A DNA stretch of 64,000 bases from Nymphaea colorata (lineage: Eukaryota; Streptophyta; Magnoliopsida; Nymphaeales; Nymphaeaceae), in contig NC_045147.1 in NCBI RefSeq assembly GCF_008831285.2, positions 21,406,981 through 21,470,980 on the forward strand. The letters run 5' to 3'. The notes beneath the pieces are model-generated. The model was not told where the DNA came from. It saw nothing but the letters and a program-made list of their open reading frames with translations, and did not search any database. This document shows, one piece after another, positions 1 through 11,909 of this stretch. The position numbers and the translations under genes are program-made. How positions within the stretch are numbered: the first letter of the stretch is position 1; every line of letters starts with the position of its first letter.

Positions 1-271
1 TATATATATATATATATATATATATCCACGTGAACAGTACACCGTAATAGGAAATTCTTGAATCAAGTCTCAATTCCGTAACCTTGTATCATAAACAAGA
101 CGTTCCGTTCAGTGTGTTCCACAGGGATAACGGAGAATGCCTTCCAGTAAGGAATGGAGCTAGAAAAAAAAAATTATGAGGCACTAAATATATAATTATC
201 AAATTTTCAGTTGACCTTGAACCAGTGATTCGGATCTTGTAGAGTTGTCCTATATAACTAGACCTAGATAA

Positions 272-720
272 GTGGCGGAGGTAGAAAAATTGGCTGGAGG
301 GACACTTGTTTAAAAATACTCAAATCTAGAGGAACACTTATATATATATAAGGACAAATATTTAAGATTTTCATTTAAAAATAAATAACTTTTAAGAGAC
401 TCGTGTGGGCTAAATTACCCAGGTCCAACATGTAAATTAAAAGTTTAAGTTGGGCTCAGTATGGCATATGCCGGACAAAAACCCAATGTATCACCACTCC
501 TGCCTCATAGACCTTCTTCTGTTGCTTAATTTCACCTCTTGGTCGCCCTACCATGAACGCATTAGTAGTAGCGGAATTACATGTGGACTGGTGTTGCCTA
601 CACCATCCCATTATATTGCAATAGGAGCTGGAGTTAGGTCCCGACACATGTAGTACCCACACCAAGCTTGGGTCCGTGACTTAAGTACCCCATTAAGCCA
701 AAAATCCTGGTTCCGCCACT
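272..720. mobile_element. Inverted-repeat element, MITE-like
   Basis: The left end GTGGCGGAGGTAGAAAAATT (from 272) matches the reverse complement of the right end (698-720, CCAAAAATCC...CCGCCAC). It is about 450 bp, AT-rich and without coding capacity. No target-site duplication is obvious. Similar GGCGGAG/CGGAGCCAC end motifs occur at 18838 and 63691. Confidence 0.45.
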
Positions 721-932
721 GTTCACTAGTGAAATAAACGAATCCTACTAGTGTTTATGTACTCAATAAAATTTGAGCTCCCAAATCTTTTATTTTGCTT
801 TATTTGTCACCTGAAAAGATCTTTGAGCCCGGAAGTACAAGTAGATCCCAGATCACTCTTGATATGGTAGATCTCTTCCGCTAGAATTCTTTCTCAGTTA
901 TGTTTGTACAAGATAATGTAAGAAATGATAAA

Positions 933-1180
933 ACCATGACTACCCATGTGACGGCTATAGAAAGCCTATTTCCAAAGCTTATATTAAATAATCCTCTTAA
1001 CAGATCAAACACGTACCATGGCTACCCATGTGACAGTTATGGAAAACCTACTTTCAAAGCTTATTTTAAAGTATACATTCTCCTACCTATAAGAGATCGT
1101 ACACGTGTTAAAACCATGGATGCCAATTTGACGAATTACTCCCCAAGCTTTTATTTGGTACGATCTTGCATAATAATGCG
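933..1180. repeat. Three-copy degenerate tandem repeat
   Basis: Units start at 933, 1015 and 1113 with ACCATG(A/G)(C/A)T, then AAGCTT about 45 bases on. The unit is about 82-98 bp. Units 1 and 2 are closest (ACCCATGTGACGG versus ACCCATGTGACAG). Confidence 0.55.
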
Positions 1181-1240
1181 AAATTAACGAGTTATAATGA
1201 CTGTCAAATATGACTAATATATATATATATATATAGACTC

Positions 1241-1345
1241 TCTGCCTCCAAAGTCTACCTCCAAAGTCTATGTTAGAGGATCATCTTCCATATATATATA
1301 TATACCTCCAAAGTCTATGTTAGTAGGATCATCTCCCATAGAATG
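1241..1345. repeat. Short tandem repeat around CCTCCAAAGTCTA
   Basis: CCTCCAAAGTCTA occurs three times. The longer unit with TGTTAG-AGGATCATCT-CCATA is present twice (from 1257 and from 1304), split by a TA run. Confidence 0.55.
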
Positions 1346-1362
1346 ACACTCATGAGAATATA

Positions 1363-1366
<4 letters not shown>

Positions 1367-1424
<58 letters not shown>
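1367..1424. repeat. (TA)n microsatellite
   Basis: About 58 bp of near-perfect TA. Shorter TA runs lie at 1-25, 1217-1235 and 1290-1304. Confidence 0.95.
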
Positions 1425-1430
<6 letters not shown>

Positions 1431-2606
1431 GTCATAGACCTTACGCTCCAAAAGTTAAGTCGGTATCATCCATCTTGCAAGAGAATGACATTCATGAAAA
1501 TTGAACAATGACTGCCATAGAATGTACTCTTGAAAGGCTATATTGTTACTATTTCAAAGGAAAATAACGCCCATGAGAATTGAACCATGACTGTCCAAAT
1601 GGCGGCAGCAGTCATGGTGGCCGCTCCCATTAAGTTGACTTGCCTCTAAGGGCTCCCCATCTTTTTATTTTTAACATTTTAAATTGAAGTAAGTACTTAC
1701 ATTTGTTAATTAATACAACTATGACTTGGCTGCTTTTAGTTCTGATATTTTAACTAATTAATGAACGCATCCCTTCTATTTCAAGTAAAACAGCCCAAAA
1801 AAGTGAGTGAAGTAGACAGGTGAAAGAAGTGAGGAACGATGAGGGAGGAAGCTCCTTGGGCCTTGTTTTCCTCCTGAGAGACCGTTGCATCCATTATTAG
1901 GACGTTCATTGACGCAACAACTACTTAGATCGTGGCTTCATTAATGTTTGATGATAGAAAACGCGTTTGGTAGGTCTCGTGTCTGATGTTCTAAAATATT
2001 AATCCTTCCAATCTCCATTTAAATTATTCAAAACTAAATTAAGAGAGATCAAGGATCTTTTAAACTACAAGCAATTTTAAACTACAAGCAATTGACATGA
2101 TACATATTTAGCCAATTTATACATTGATACTAACCTATTTATACATTTAAAATAAATTTTCAGTTTTTTTTTTTGCTACTTTAACATTTGCGGATCTATC
2201 TTAAGTGAGTAGAAGGGTAACAACCCACCACCCAAAAAAGAAACCAGAAGGTCTCTCCCATTCCCTCTACCTTCTGGGTCTTGAATCAAGACCCTGAATG
2301 TGGTACAATACACACTTAATTGAATGCTGTAATCCATTGTTTACGATTTTAAAAGAATAGTACCCACGGGAATCAGACTCCATCAAACACAATATTTCTG
2401 TTTCCAAAAACAAGAAAATTCTTATTTACGAGCTTTCAACAGTTTACAAGTTATGAAAAGCTCACTCTTGACAAGATTTCATTTCTAAAAGGCATGAATC
2501 ACCTGTCCCCCTCCCTTCTAGTTATTTGCAGAAAGCCTTGTAATTCAAATACAAACCCATGTTTTAAAAATTGATTGAAAGATAAGGTTGTCATAAACCC
2601 TGGTTT

Positions 2607-2670
<64 letters not shown>

Positions 2671-4151
2671 AACGTGTCGACCAAACACAACATTAATTGT
2701 TTCTTTGAAACATCAGTTATGTTAGTGTGGTTATATTTTATCAGGAAATTCGACCAGCATTATTATATCACCATTCATTCTTTTACAGTTTTTCAAATTA
2801 ATTTTTCTTTAAACATTCGACGACCTAAAAATATCGGGTGTTGTTAAAATCCAGATTCGGATTCAGGTGCGAATATAAAAATAAGATTGGGATTTCGGAT
2901 ACAACATTTCTTCATTTGTATTCCATTCGAATTTGTGAATATCTAAAAAAAAACTTAGGATATGGTTAAGAGTATATTGGATTTGGATCTGATCCACGGA
3001 CGCTTCTCAAGTTCGAACCAAGATAAAGTTCAGTTTGCAAATGGAACCGGCAGATCTGCTGGGTTTCAGGTGAATCAGCTGTGGATTAGTAAAAAGAAAA
3101 CATATTAATTTTTAAAATAAATAAATTTTAAAATCTTGGAAAAATATTTAAAATAAGTAAGTATTCCCCATGCAAGTACTTTCGAGTTGGCCTCGCAGAT
3201 GAATCGGTTTGCATATTCGGCTTAGCATTTATACACGAAATCAGAAATTAAAGCTTGGTGCGGCCGAAATTTTTTAAATAAGTAAGTATAACTTGTACTG
3301 CAAAGTTCTACCTGAAGTTGTACTGCAGATTCTAATTTGAGGAAGCATTGTACTCTCCCTTTCTCTCTCTCTTGAAGAGGAAGAAGATAGGTTTGCCAGC
3401 TTGCCGGCCAATGTGATGCGGTCAGAAGCTCCGCAAGCGCGAACTCCAACGCGGGAGAACTGGCCGTAATATTCCCCGGAATTTCCTTCCAACTTGTTCC
3501 GCGCCTGCCGCCGGCCGGCAGATTCTTCGCCGCTACTTCGTCGCCGTCACTCCCCCTTTCACCGTCCTCTGAAAGCTAAGGCCAAGGCCTCGAAGCCTAC
3601 GAGATGCTCCCTAGCAATAGGCCCTGCGAAGAGGGCAAACTAATCGAGAGGGAAAAATTTTCGTTTGAAACCTTTCGGTTTGATCGTAATTTTCAAAGAG
3701 GCCTGAATTTTTTTAGTTTATTGTACTGAAATTTGCGAGAACAAGGCCGTGAGACGCGCGAAAGTTACAGCATTTTATATTTGCTCGTTTTAAATTGTAG
3801 AGTGCTTGTTTGTTTTTATGGAAAAATTTAGTTCAACATTCTTTTTAACCAAATTAATCGCAGTGGTGATGATAGTTAATTAATTGTTGGACAAGCGCCG
3901 GGGAAAGCAATAGCTGCACAAAAACGAAAATGAAAAAAAAGTGAGGCCCTATTTTATTTTAGGCTTACAGGAAAAATAACGACGTAAAAAAGAATTAAGT
4001 AAGATTTTTATTTTTATTTTTGGGCTTCGCTATTAATTTTAGGGGACTTTCCATGAATCTTCAACTTTTCGTAAAAATTATCAGAATTTCTGATTTGAAG
4101 TAAAATCCAATTACCACGACAAATAAAAAAGAGTTAGTTAACATTCTTTAA
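1425..4151. other. Intergenic, no gene supported
   Basis: AT-rich. It holds the (TA)n tract at 2609-2667 and a GC-rich patch at about 3400-3640 with short unconvincing ORFs on both strands. It also holds degraded repeat text around 1480-1630 (ATGA-AATTGAAC-ATGACTG twice) and 2850-3080. Confidence 0.7.
2609..2667. repeat. (TA)n microsatellite
   Basis: A run of about 59 bp of TA. It creates spurious Ile-Tyr ORFs on both strands. Confidence 0.95.
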
Positions 4152-4484
4152 GGGGGCATTTGATTCACTGGCAACCAGTGGAATTTGATTATGAAATGAT
4201 ATGCATATTCAAAAATCAAAATTCCAGAATTATGATCTCAATCTCGAAAGGTGGAATTATAATTCCAGAATTTTACATTTTTTTCATTTTTCTTTGGAGC
4301 AAGGCATGAAGGTTTTAATTCCGTAAATTCTAGAATTTTATTTTCATCATAAAATTAAAAATTTCATGCTTCCAAACTTCAATGGAAATTGGAACTATAA
4401 TTTTCATTCCAATTTCTGATTAGACTGAAATTTGATTATAAAATTTTGATTCCAAAATCGAAATTCTAAAAATCAAACGCCCCG
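4152..4484. mobile_element. MITE-like element with terminal inverted repeats
   Basis: Begins GGGGGCATTTGATT and ends AATCAAACGCCCCG (reverse complement CGGGGCGTTTGATT). It is 333 bp, AT-rich and full of internal inverted AATTCC/GGAATT motifs, with no coding. Target-site duplication not recognisable. Confidence 0.6.
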
Positions 4485-6840
4485 TGAATTATATCGTATG
4501 AGATAGAGCACGGCACCAAGTGGATGGTTTCAACTAAGCACCCTGAACTTTTGCTAAATTACATTCTGATCATTTGGACTAACATTTTTTTTCATTTCTC
4601 TTGCTATTAGTACGTAGCAGCCTTTACAAAAAAAAAATCAATATCATTAGAAAAATTACAAAAGACGGTTCTGTTTTTCGAAAATTACAAGCAAAAAGCA
4701 AGCCCTTAGAAGGAATAAAAGTAAAATGATGATGGTTATGAAAGTTTAAGCCCGTGGGTATTAATTGTCCCGGAAAGAGTCGAAAACAAGGATCCTAATT
4801 GATCATCTCGGATTGAGTTGTTCCAAATTGGTAAAATAAGTAAAACTGACGCTCGCCGTAAACCCGAACACCTGCAAACTCATTATTTAATTGAATTCCG
4901 CCCTACGAAGATGGCTCGGCCGGCAAGATCCCATAATCAGGCCACTCTCTACTTTAAATGCAGAGAAAAAGAAACCGAAGATCACATTTAAAGCATTCAC
5001 AGAATAACGAGAATGGTAGTTAAGTTTTCGATTCAATCAAAACTCACATGCTGCCTTTCTCACAATTCTCAAACATTTATTGCGGGGATATTTTATCTCG
5101 CGATGACTTGTCGAGGACAAGTCCGTCCGGTAGGTTTGACCTCCCAAAACAATTCATTCTTTTAATCTTGTACTAGACTCCAAGTAGGGAGCAAGCTTCT
5201 CACATGACATGACATCGTTGATTTTAGGTGGGGAGGTCCACATCGGAGGAATTGGTGCGAACACGTAGCTGAACTTTCCACCACACAAATTCTAGGTTCT
5301 TCCACGTGATGGATTTACGTGGTTTTCTAATCCCAATTTGAGCTCCCAACAGTTTCAAGTTTTATGTATTATATGCTTATAAGATTCTTGCTTAAGAATC
5401 GTTTTTTGTTTCTAAGTTGGTAGGAGAAAAGTTGGTTCAAAACCGATAGAAGTAACTTTAAAACCTTTTGAGGTCCTCCTGAACTTGAGGAGTTGGCCTA
5501 TGAAATCATTTTTCTTTAATATTTGTATATGAATTTACATATGCCAGTACATGTACTGGAAACTTAATAATTTGATTATGTTATCCCTTCACAATGTTAA
5601 TGAAAGTGAAAGGCATATGCTAGGAAAGGTCAGCAGAGAGGTGTGGCTGTTAAGGAGGTGTTTGATTACTTCAAGTCTCAGATTCGAGGGTCTAACCTCA
5701 CGTGGAATGTACCTTAAATTAATTGTTCTAGCAAATTTGTGGATTTCGGAACCATAAACTCAAGATCTTCAATGAATCTCAAGTTTGAAAGGGGGAAGAG
5801 GAGGGATATTGGCGGATGTTTGATTAACTTTGGTATACTTTGATTTAAGATCCTTAGGATTTGAGATCTAAGGATGTAAGGTCAGACCCCTCGTCGTTGT
5901 CATCTTAAATCAGACTTTATGTCAAAGCAAAAAGTAAAATGAAGAACTTAAGTGTGGAGTTTAGGTCTAAATTGAGATCCTTAGTTTGATTAACCATACA
6001 GACTTTAGTAGGGATCTTGTGCCGCATCAGCAAAAAAGAAATGTCACATCATATTCATGGATCTAAAATTTGAAGCAACCAAACATCGTCTTAGATTTTA
6101 AGATGCATGGATTAAAATTTTAAGATACAATTCAAACAATTTTCAAACAAAATATTTCAGATCCTAATCAAAAATCAAGGGTTTCAAATCATGGAACCGG
6201 AGATCCTAAGAACTTAGGTCACCTCGAATCTATCTACACACCCTAGGCATCTCACAGCATAAGTGGTGTAAACATTTTATTAGATCGTTACATGAGAGTA
6301 TGGTTTATGTATAAGATTGCTGAAACACTAGATATCTCAAAGCCACAAGATATGACTGTATGTTTTAGGCAGAAAATACCAGAGTGAGTTTTGCACCATA
6401 ACACATTGGCTTGAGCTTCCTTACTCTCGTTATTGATTAATCTTCACGAGGTGCAGAACGCCATGTTCAAAATTTAATAATAGCCACATCGATGCAGCAT
6501 TTTTTGGACAAGCCATTTTTACATGTTCGTCTAAAGAGTAAGTAATGTCTGGATAAGCCTGTGTTCACAAGTTCCCATTGAAATAAAAGGACAAAATCTC
6601 ACTAATACAGAACAATGGAACCATAACGGGTGTTACAAAACTTTGCATTGAGATGAAACGAAGAATTCATAATACACAACAATGAAAACAATGAACACAG
6701 AACACAGACACAAAATGTTCACAATTTACCAAGCAATTAATCACTAAGACAAGTTAGCAACTTCTACAACCAAATATTTGTCATGATTGAAGCTACATAA
6801 CCCAAAAGAGAACCAAAATATCATGTTTCCGATGCTTCAA
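4485..6840. other. Intergenic, no gene supported
   Basis: AT-rich sequence 3' of the STR7-like gene. Apart from the 5815-6087 element nothing stands out. The part next to 6840 is probably the 3' UTR of that gene. Confidence 0.6.
5815..6087. mobile_element. Possible second MITE-like element
   Basis: Left end GATGTTTGATTAACTTT; right end GAAGCAACCAAACATC (reverse complement GATGTTTGGTTGCTTC). About 273 bp with repeated GGATC/GATCC words and no ORF. Confidence 0.35.
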
Positions 6841-7731
6841 CTAAATTGATCTGGGTGATTCAGACAGATTCACTGGAACATGTTTACGGACACCTCTATC
6901 TGGACCACCAATAATTCCCCATGTCTCATACTGCCTTTGTCGGGCTCTTGCCCTCGCTACCTCTTCAGGAGATTTTTCTGAGATGCAATAAGGACATGAA
7001 ACACCCTCCTCCCATTCAGAAGATTCCATGTCCACATCACTAATGGGCTTCTTGCATCCATAGCATAGCTTGTATGTCCCCTGCTTCAACCCATGTTCCA
7101 CAGCAACTCGCTTGTCAAACACAAAGCATTCACCTTCCCACAGGCTCTCTGTCTCGGGGATTTCTTCAAGGTACTTCAATATTCCACCCTCAAGATGGTA
7201 AACCTAGCATGCAAGGGGCACGTAAAACAATAAAGATACAAAATAATTGCAGGCAACCTTCACATTCTCAAAAAGACAGTAGCAAAGGAGTCAATGCCAG
7301 AACTTGTATAGTTCTGCAGCAACAAACTAAAGCAAGAAATTTATCACCTCGTCTAAAGACATTGGCCAAATCCTCGACCCTAAGACTTGTTAAGCATACC
7401 ATTTAGACTCTCTCATTTAACGTCACCACTAGGCCAGGGGACAACTGGTATCATTTATATGCCTTCAATATCAGATGCCAAACCAACAAACCACACCAAG
7501 TTTTTCCAAGTCCATGAAAGCTTGCTTACGATTGACGTTCAAAAACCCATCCGAGTCAGCCAACTTGACTCGGTAATCAACCTTGTCAAAAATGGAAAAA
7601 CCAGGAAGTGTCAAGACTTGGCTGAGCCACCCAAGTTTTGGAAGAGTTGGAGGTGGGTTTAACTGAATCATTCATGGATAGAATCTAAGTGCACGTATTA
7701 TACAAATATACTTGTAAATGACACCAAAACT

Positions 7732-7763
<32 letters not shown>

Positions 7764-10700
7764 CACTCTACATAACTGTAGTAAATATATTACTAAAAAT
7801 TTGTATCTTATATATCCATATACATTATTATACATGTTATGTGTAATATATCAGTCTTATAATGAATTGGAAACACTATACTTCATGCAAAAGTAAAGTT
7901 ACCAAAACCAGGACCAGTGACTGAGTTGACCCAGAAAGTCACAAGTCAATTTATTCCGACTTGAGTCCTAAACTGGGTTCTAAAACCTTGCTTAGGATAT
8001 ATTGCAAGTGGGAGTCACTTTCCACTTCGCATCCCAGATTAGTGAATGGAATTGACCACAGAAACACCAAATATCGAGCTATTTACAGCAAATCTGCATA
8101 ATCCAATCCATTGCAAGAATCAACAGTTTGCTATTCTGGACTTCACCCTTACAACCCAGGAATATTTATGACATAAAGTTCAACCTCACACTTAAAGCAA
8201 GGTTAACTGCATGTAGTAAGTCCTTCCTCCACCTACATGTGTGTGATAAAAAAGGCATTCACAAGAAAAGGAGAGAAAATTCCTTTTAAGCTAAAGCCAG
8301 GCACAGTTTCCATCAAAACTCTCGTTGTTGGATCTGCCTCTTCCAGCCTTAGTTTTAGATAACAGCAAAATCCTTTGCTTAGTTTTCTTTCCTGATGGAA
8401 TTTGAAGTTGATATTGCCAGTAAAAGCTAGTACAATTGATTCAACATCTACAAATGATCCAGTAGATTCAGCTTTCATGACAGACCATGGCATCAATTTT
8501 CAAATCATTGACACTGAATAACACTATTCAGATTTTCATTGGCCTAAATTTTAAGATGTACACAATGATATGACACATTGAAAATGAATACTAAACATTT
8601 CATGTATTTTCTATGTTAATACAATCAAAACGTTGGTCATGGAGGAATAGCAAGAGCAATCATACAGAATATTACAAACTAGTCCACATTTATTTGATTG
8701 CTTTCTTTAAAGAGGATATCTGTTATTGATACTGTTGAATTACAGCATATCCCAGGTCCCAACTCCAAATTTACACCTGTATAGTGCAGCAACAGAATGA
8801 AGGGAAGATGCCAACGTTTCACCTCCAATTTAAGAAAGACTCCATTACATGACATTGATTACACACATATTTTGGATGAAACCACATGAAATTCAAATTT
8901 CATTACTTGATGTGGCAAACATATACATGCAATAGTAAACATACCCAAACATAAACATGATGACACATATTAATTGCCAAATCAAGACATATATACGCAT
9001 GGTTTTCATGTACAATCGTTCGTCTTTTACAAAGATCTCATCCTACTATGTCTGCAACTGGCTAAACAATGTGAACTTCAATTTTTCAGGATTAGACTTG
9101 ATACACCATGAAAAGGAATACAAATTAAAAAAATGTTCTCTATGAACAGTATAAGAAAGAATAAGATTTTTTCTATAACGGTAAAACCAACATTCGTTTG
9201 GATGTACTAAAAGCAATATTGTGATCGCAATAGGATAATAAATGAAATACTCTACTTCTGATATTTCTCAGCAGGATTAGATGTCAAGAAATTTGAACCC
9301 ACTAAGTAACTGACTCTGAATGGCAACTTACCTCTTTGAATCCTTTGCTTAGGAGAAAACTTGTTGCTTTCTCACATCTGATTCCACCAGTGCAATACAT
9401 GGCAACACGACTGGGAAGTTTGACTTCTCGGGACTCAGAATTTTCTGCGGTAGCATTATCCTGTTCATGTTCAGCTAGCTGAAATTTCTTATCGACCCAT
9501 GATGAGAACTCACGAAATGAAGTAGTACACGGATCAACCGCTCCTTTAAACGTTCCAATGCGAGTTTCATAATCATTGCGTACATCAATGACCATCTGCA
9601 AGAAGATTAAGATAATAATATATTATCAAAGGAAATACCACATGCAAATAAGGTGTGGATGCTAAACCGAAATTTGAAACTTCAAGAAGTACAAAATTCA
9701 AACACAAAAAAAATCTCAAGTTTTGACCAAAACAGTTTGATCCAAAATGTTTTCCTAGTAGATAATAAATGAGAAACTGATAAGCATATTCACGAGTCTA
9801 TATTACATATGATCCTTGTAGACAAGTTCACATGCTTTAGTCCTTGCATCTCTAGATTAAAATCTTTATTTCATATCCTGTCTTTTGAAGTCTCTAGCTT
9901 TGGGACTGGCTTCAAGCAAACTAAAAATTGATATCATGTATCACCTACCAAGTCTGCAAAAACTAATGTCAGAAACATGACAGAAGTGCAAATTTATTCT
10001 TATTATCAAAGATAAGATACATATATGTTATGTTCAAGTGGGCATCCTTGTACGAGATTGAGTTCAGACTTGACTGGTTACATGTAAATTTTGAACAGGT
10101 GGTCCAACATGTGAGCATCCTCTCGCATGTAGGCAAAAGAAAAAAAAAATGCACATGATGCGCATGCAAAAGCAACAGATGCACAATTTATATTTGGTTG
10201 GTTGCATGTATTAATGATTTTATTTGCCACACACAGACACACAAACTCAACCATACCCTCCCAGTGAAACTACAGTTTTGTTAGCAAATTAGACAAAATC
10301 TACACCTTTTTAATGTCTGAATTTATTTCTAAGCAAGAGTCATTTATCGTCATCATAAAGAATATTTTGTTTCTCCAGAACACATTACTTTAACAGAAAC
10401 ATATTCAAGTTCATATCACTAGACGCTCAGAAAGACGGGTTACTGTTGTCCTCACACCAATCATATGCATCCAAAAGGTTAAGTACCGGTAATGGAAACT
10501 CATTCTTATTTAACAAGAAAAATGAAACATAATCATTCCAAGTAAGAAAACTTACAGTGTTCGGATCGCTGATCAAAGAATTCCATTCCTTCGGCTTCAC
10601 ATATGTTCCAACTTGTTCAATGGGCGAAACTTTTGGATTCCCAAAAGTAACTATCTGTAATTTAAAGTTTAGACAATCGGTTACTGCATAACATGAAGAT

Positions 10701-11780
10701 GACTAAATGGGACAGATACAAGAGAAGAAACTTGTGCCCATCGATTGTCATAAACTTACTTCTTTCTTAAGCTTGACTCGCACATGATCCCACCTAAAAG
10801 GTGCATCGTCGCCAGCCCCAAGAGGGGACTTGCTTGTATGGCCATGATGAATAGCCTCCTCCTCTGGGCCAACAGGCGATTCAATCTGTCGTAGACCACT
10901 TAGGCGCTTATCCGATTGTATAAATCCAATAACCTTTTCCACTGATTCACGTGTCCCACAAATGCTTCCATTAATCCCTTCTGGAGCAAGAATTATACCC
11001 CCTGAGACACGCTGACAAGGATCAGCTTGGTAAGAATAACCCATTGTAGTATGTATTTTACAGACAAAGGATCATGATGGATGAGAGAAACCTCGGAATG
11101 TCGTTAACCAAGGGGATACCAAAAGTAAAGAAACCTAAAGACGAAAAGAAGATGAAGAAAAGAACGATCCCAACGAGGTCGGCAGCTCGTGGATAAGGAT
11201 GTGCCCCTTATCCGAGTTCAAGTTCCCTAACAGCGGAAGTTTTGCCGGCTGTTGGCGACCCCCTTTCAGTAAGTCCATCGTCTTAGGCGCGGTTTCTCGA
11301 CATAATAAATAAAAAAAAAAGATGGAGGAAAGCCGGAGAAAGGAAAAGAGGATAGCGAAGGGTGACCGAGAGTTATATTGTTACCAGTTCTTCGCAGAGA
11401 TTCCTCAGCGGCTTCCTCAACGACTCGTAGTCAGGGAAGTCGGCAAACTTGTAGAACGAAACGACCACCAAAGACTGAGACCATTCTTCCGTTTCCGGCA
11501 CAGATTCGTTGGGCTTCTCGAGAGCAGACGAAATGGGTGAGAGAGCGGTGAAGATGGGCAGACCAGAAATGCGTTTTGAGAGAATATCGACATGGTTCTG
11601 TGGTCTCTGCTGATTGTTTGGAGGGTCTGGGGAGTTGGGTATCTGCGAAAACATGCTCATGGAGCTGGTTAAGGGCATTTTGGAGACCCTAGATAGCGAC
11701 GAAGAGATGGCAGGCAGCATTGCTACTGCTGATACTGCTGCACTTGCTCTATAAAGAGAAAATGGAGGGAGCGATGGCAT
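6841..11780 (-). CDS. STR7: Rhodanese-like protein, TrhO/UPF0176 type (STR7-like), 5 exons
   Basis: Exons on the minus strand, read 5' to 3': 11780-11385, 11011-10760, 10654-10556, 9595-9332, 7203-6841, all phase 0 with GT/AG borders. The product is about 457 residues. The N-terminus (1-100) is Ser-rich, basic and poorly conserved, and looks like an organelle presequence. Next comes the acylphosphatase-like UPF0176 domain ([35 protein letters not shown]). A rhodanese domain follows, with the active-site loop [10 protein letters not shown] (catalytic Cys about residue 317). The C-terminal domain has CYGC and CPYC, a likely metal-binding pair. Bacterial TrhO (YceA) proteins share this architecture and hydroxylate U34 of tRNA; the same role here is inference. 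An in-frame ATG at 11909 would add 43 residues. I chose 11780 because the extra part resembles neither the family nor a presequence. STR8 is the alternative assignment. QCR10 lies divergently upstream, and the same neighbour is recalled in Arabidopsis. Confidence 0.9.
7732..7759. repeat. (TA)n microsatellite in last STR7-like intron
   Basis: About 28 bp of TA within the 2.1-kb intron 7204-9331. Confidence 0.9.
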
Positions 11781-11909
11781 TATCTGCCTTCGGAAGAGGC
11801 ATAGGCCCGTCGGATGAAAAGGGTGAGGAAGGAAGAGAACGAAATTTGGTGTTTGGATCAGGAGAATTCCAATGACCATCGACTTTCCTGTCGCGATGCA
11901 CATATACAA

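Noticed and set aside
2499..2847. ORFs with long Ile-Tyr runs on both strands
   Set aside because: Direct translation of the (TA)n tract at 2609-2667; no other support.
3222..3600. Minus-strand ORFs in a GC-rich patch
   Set aside because: Overlapping frames, no recognised protein, no clear splice signals; kept only as a composition note.
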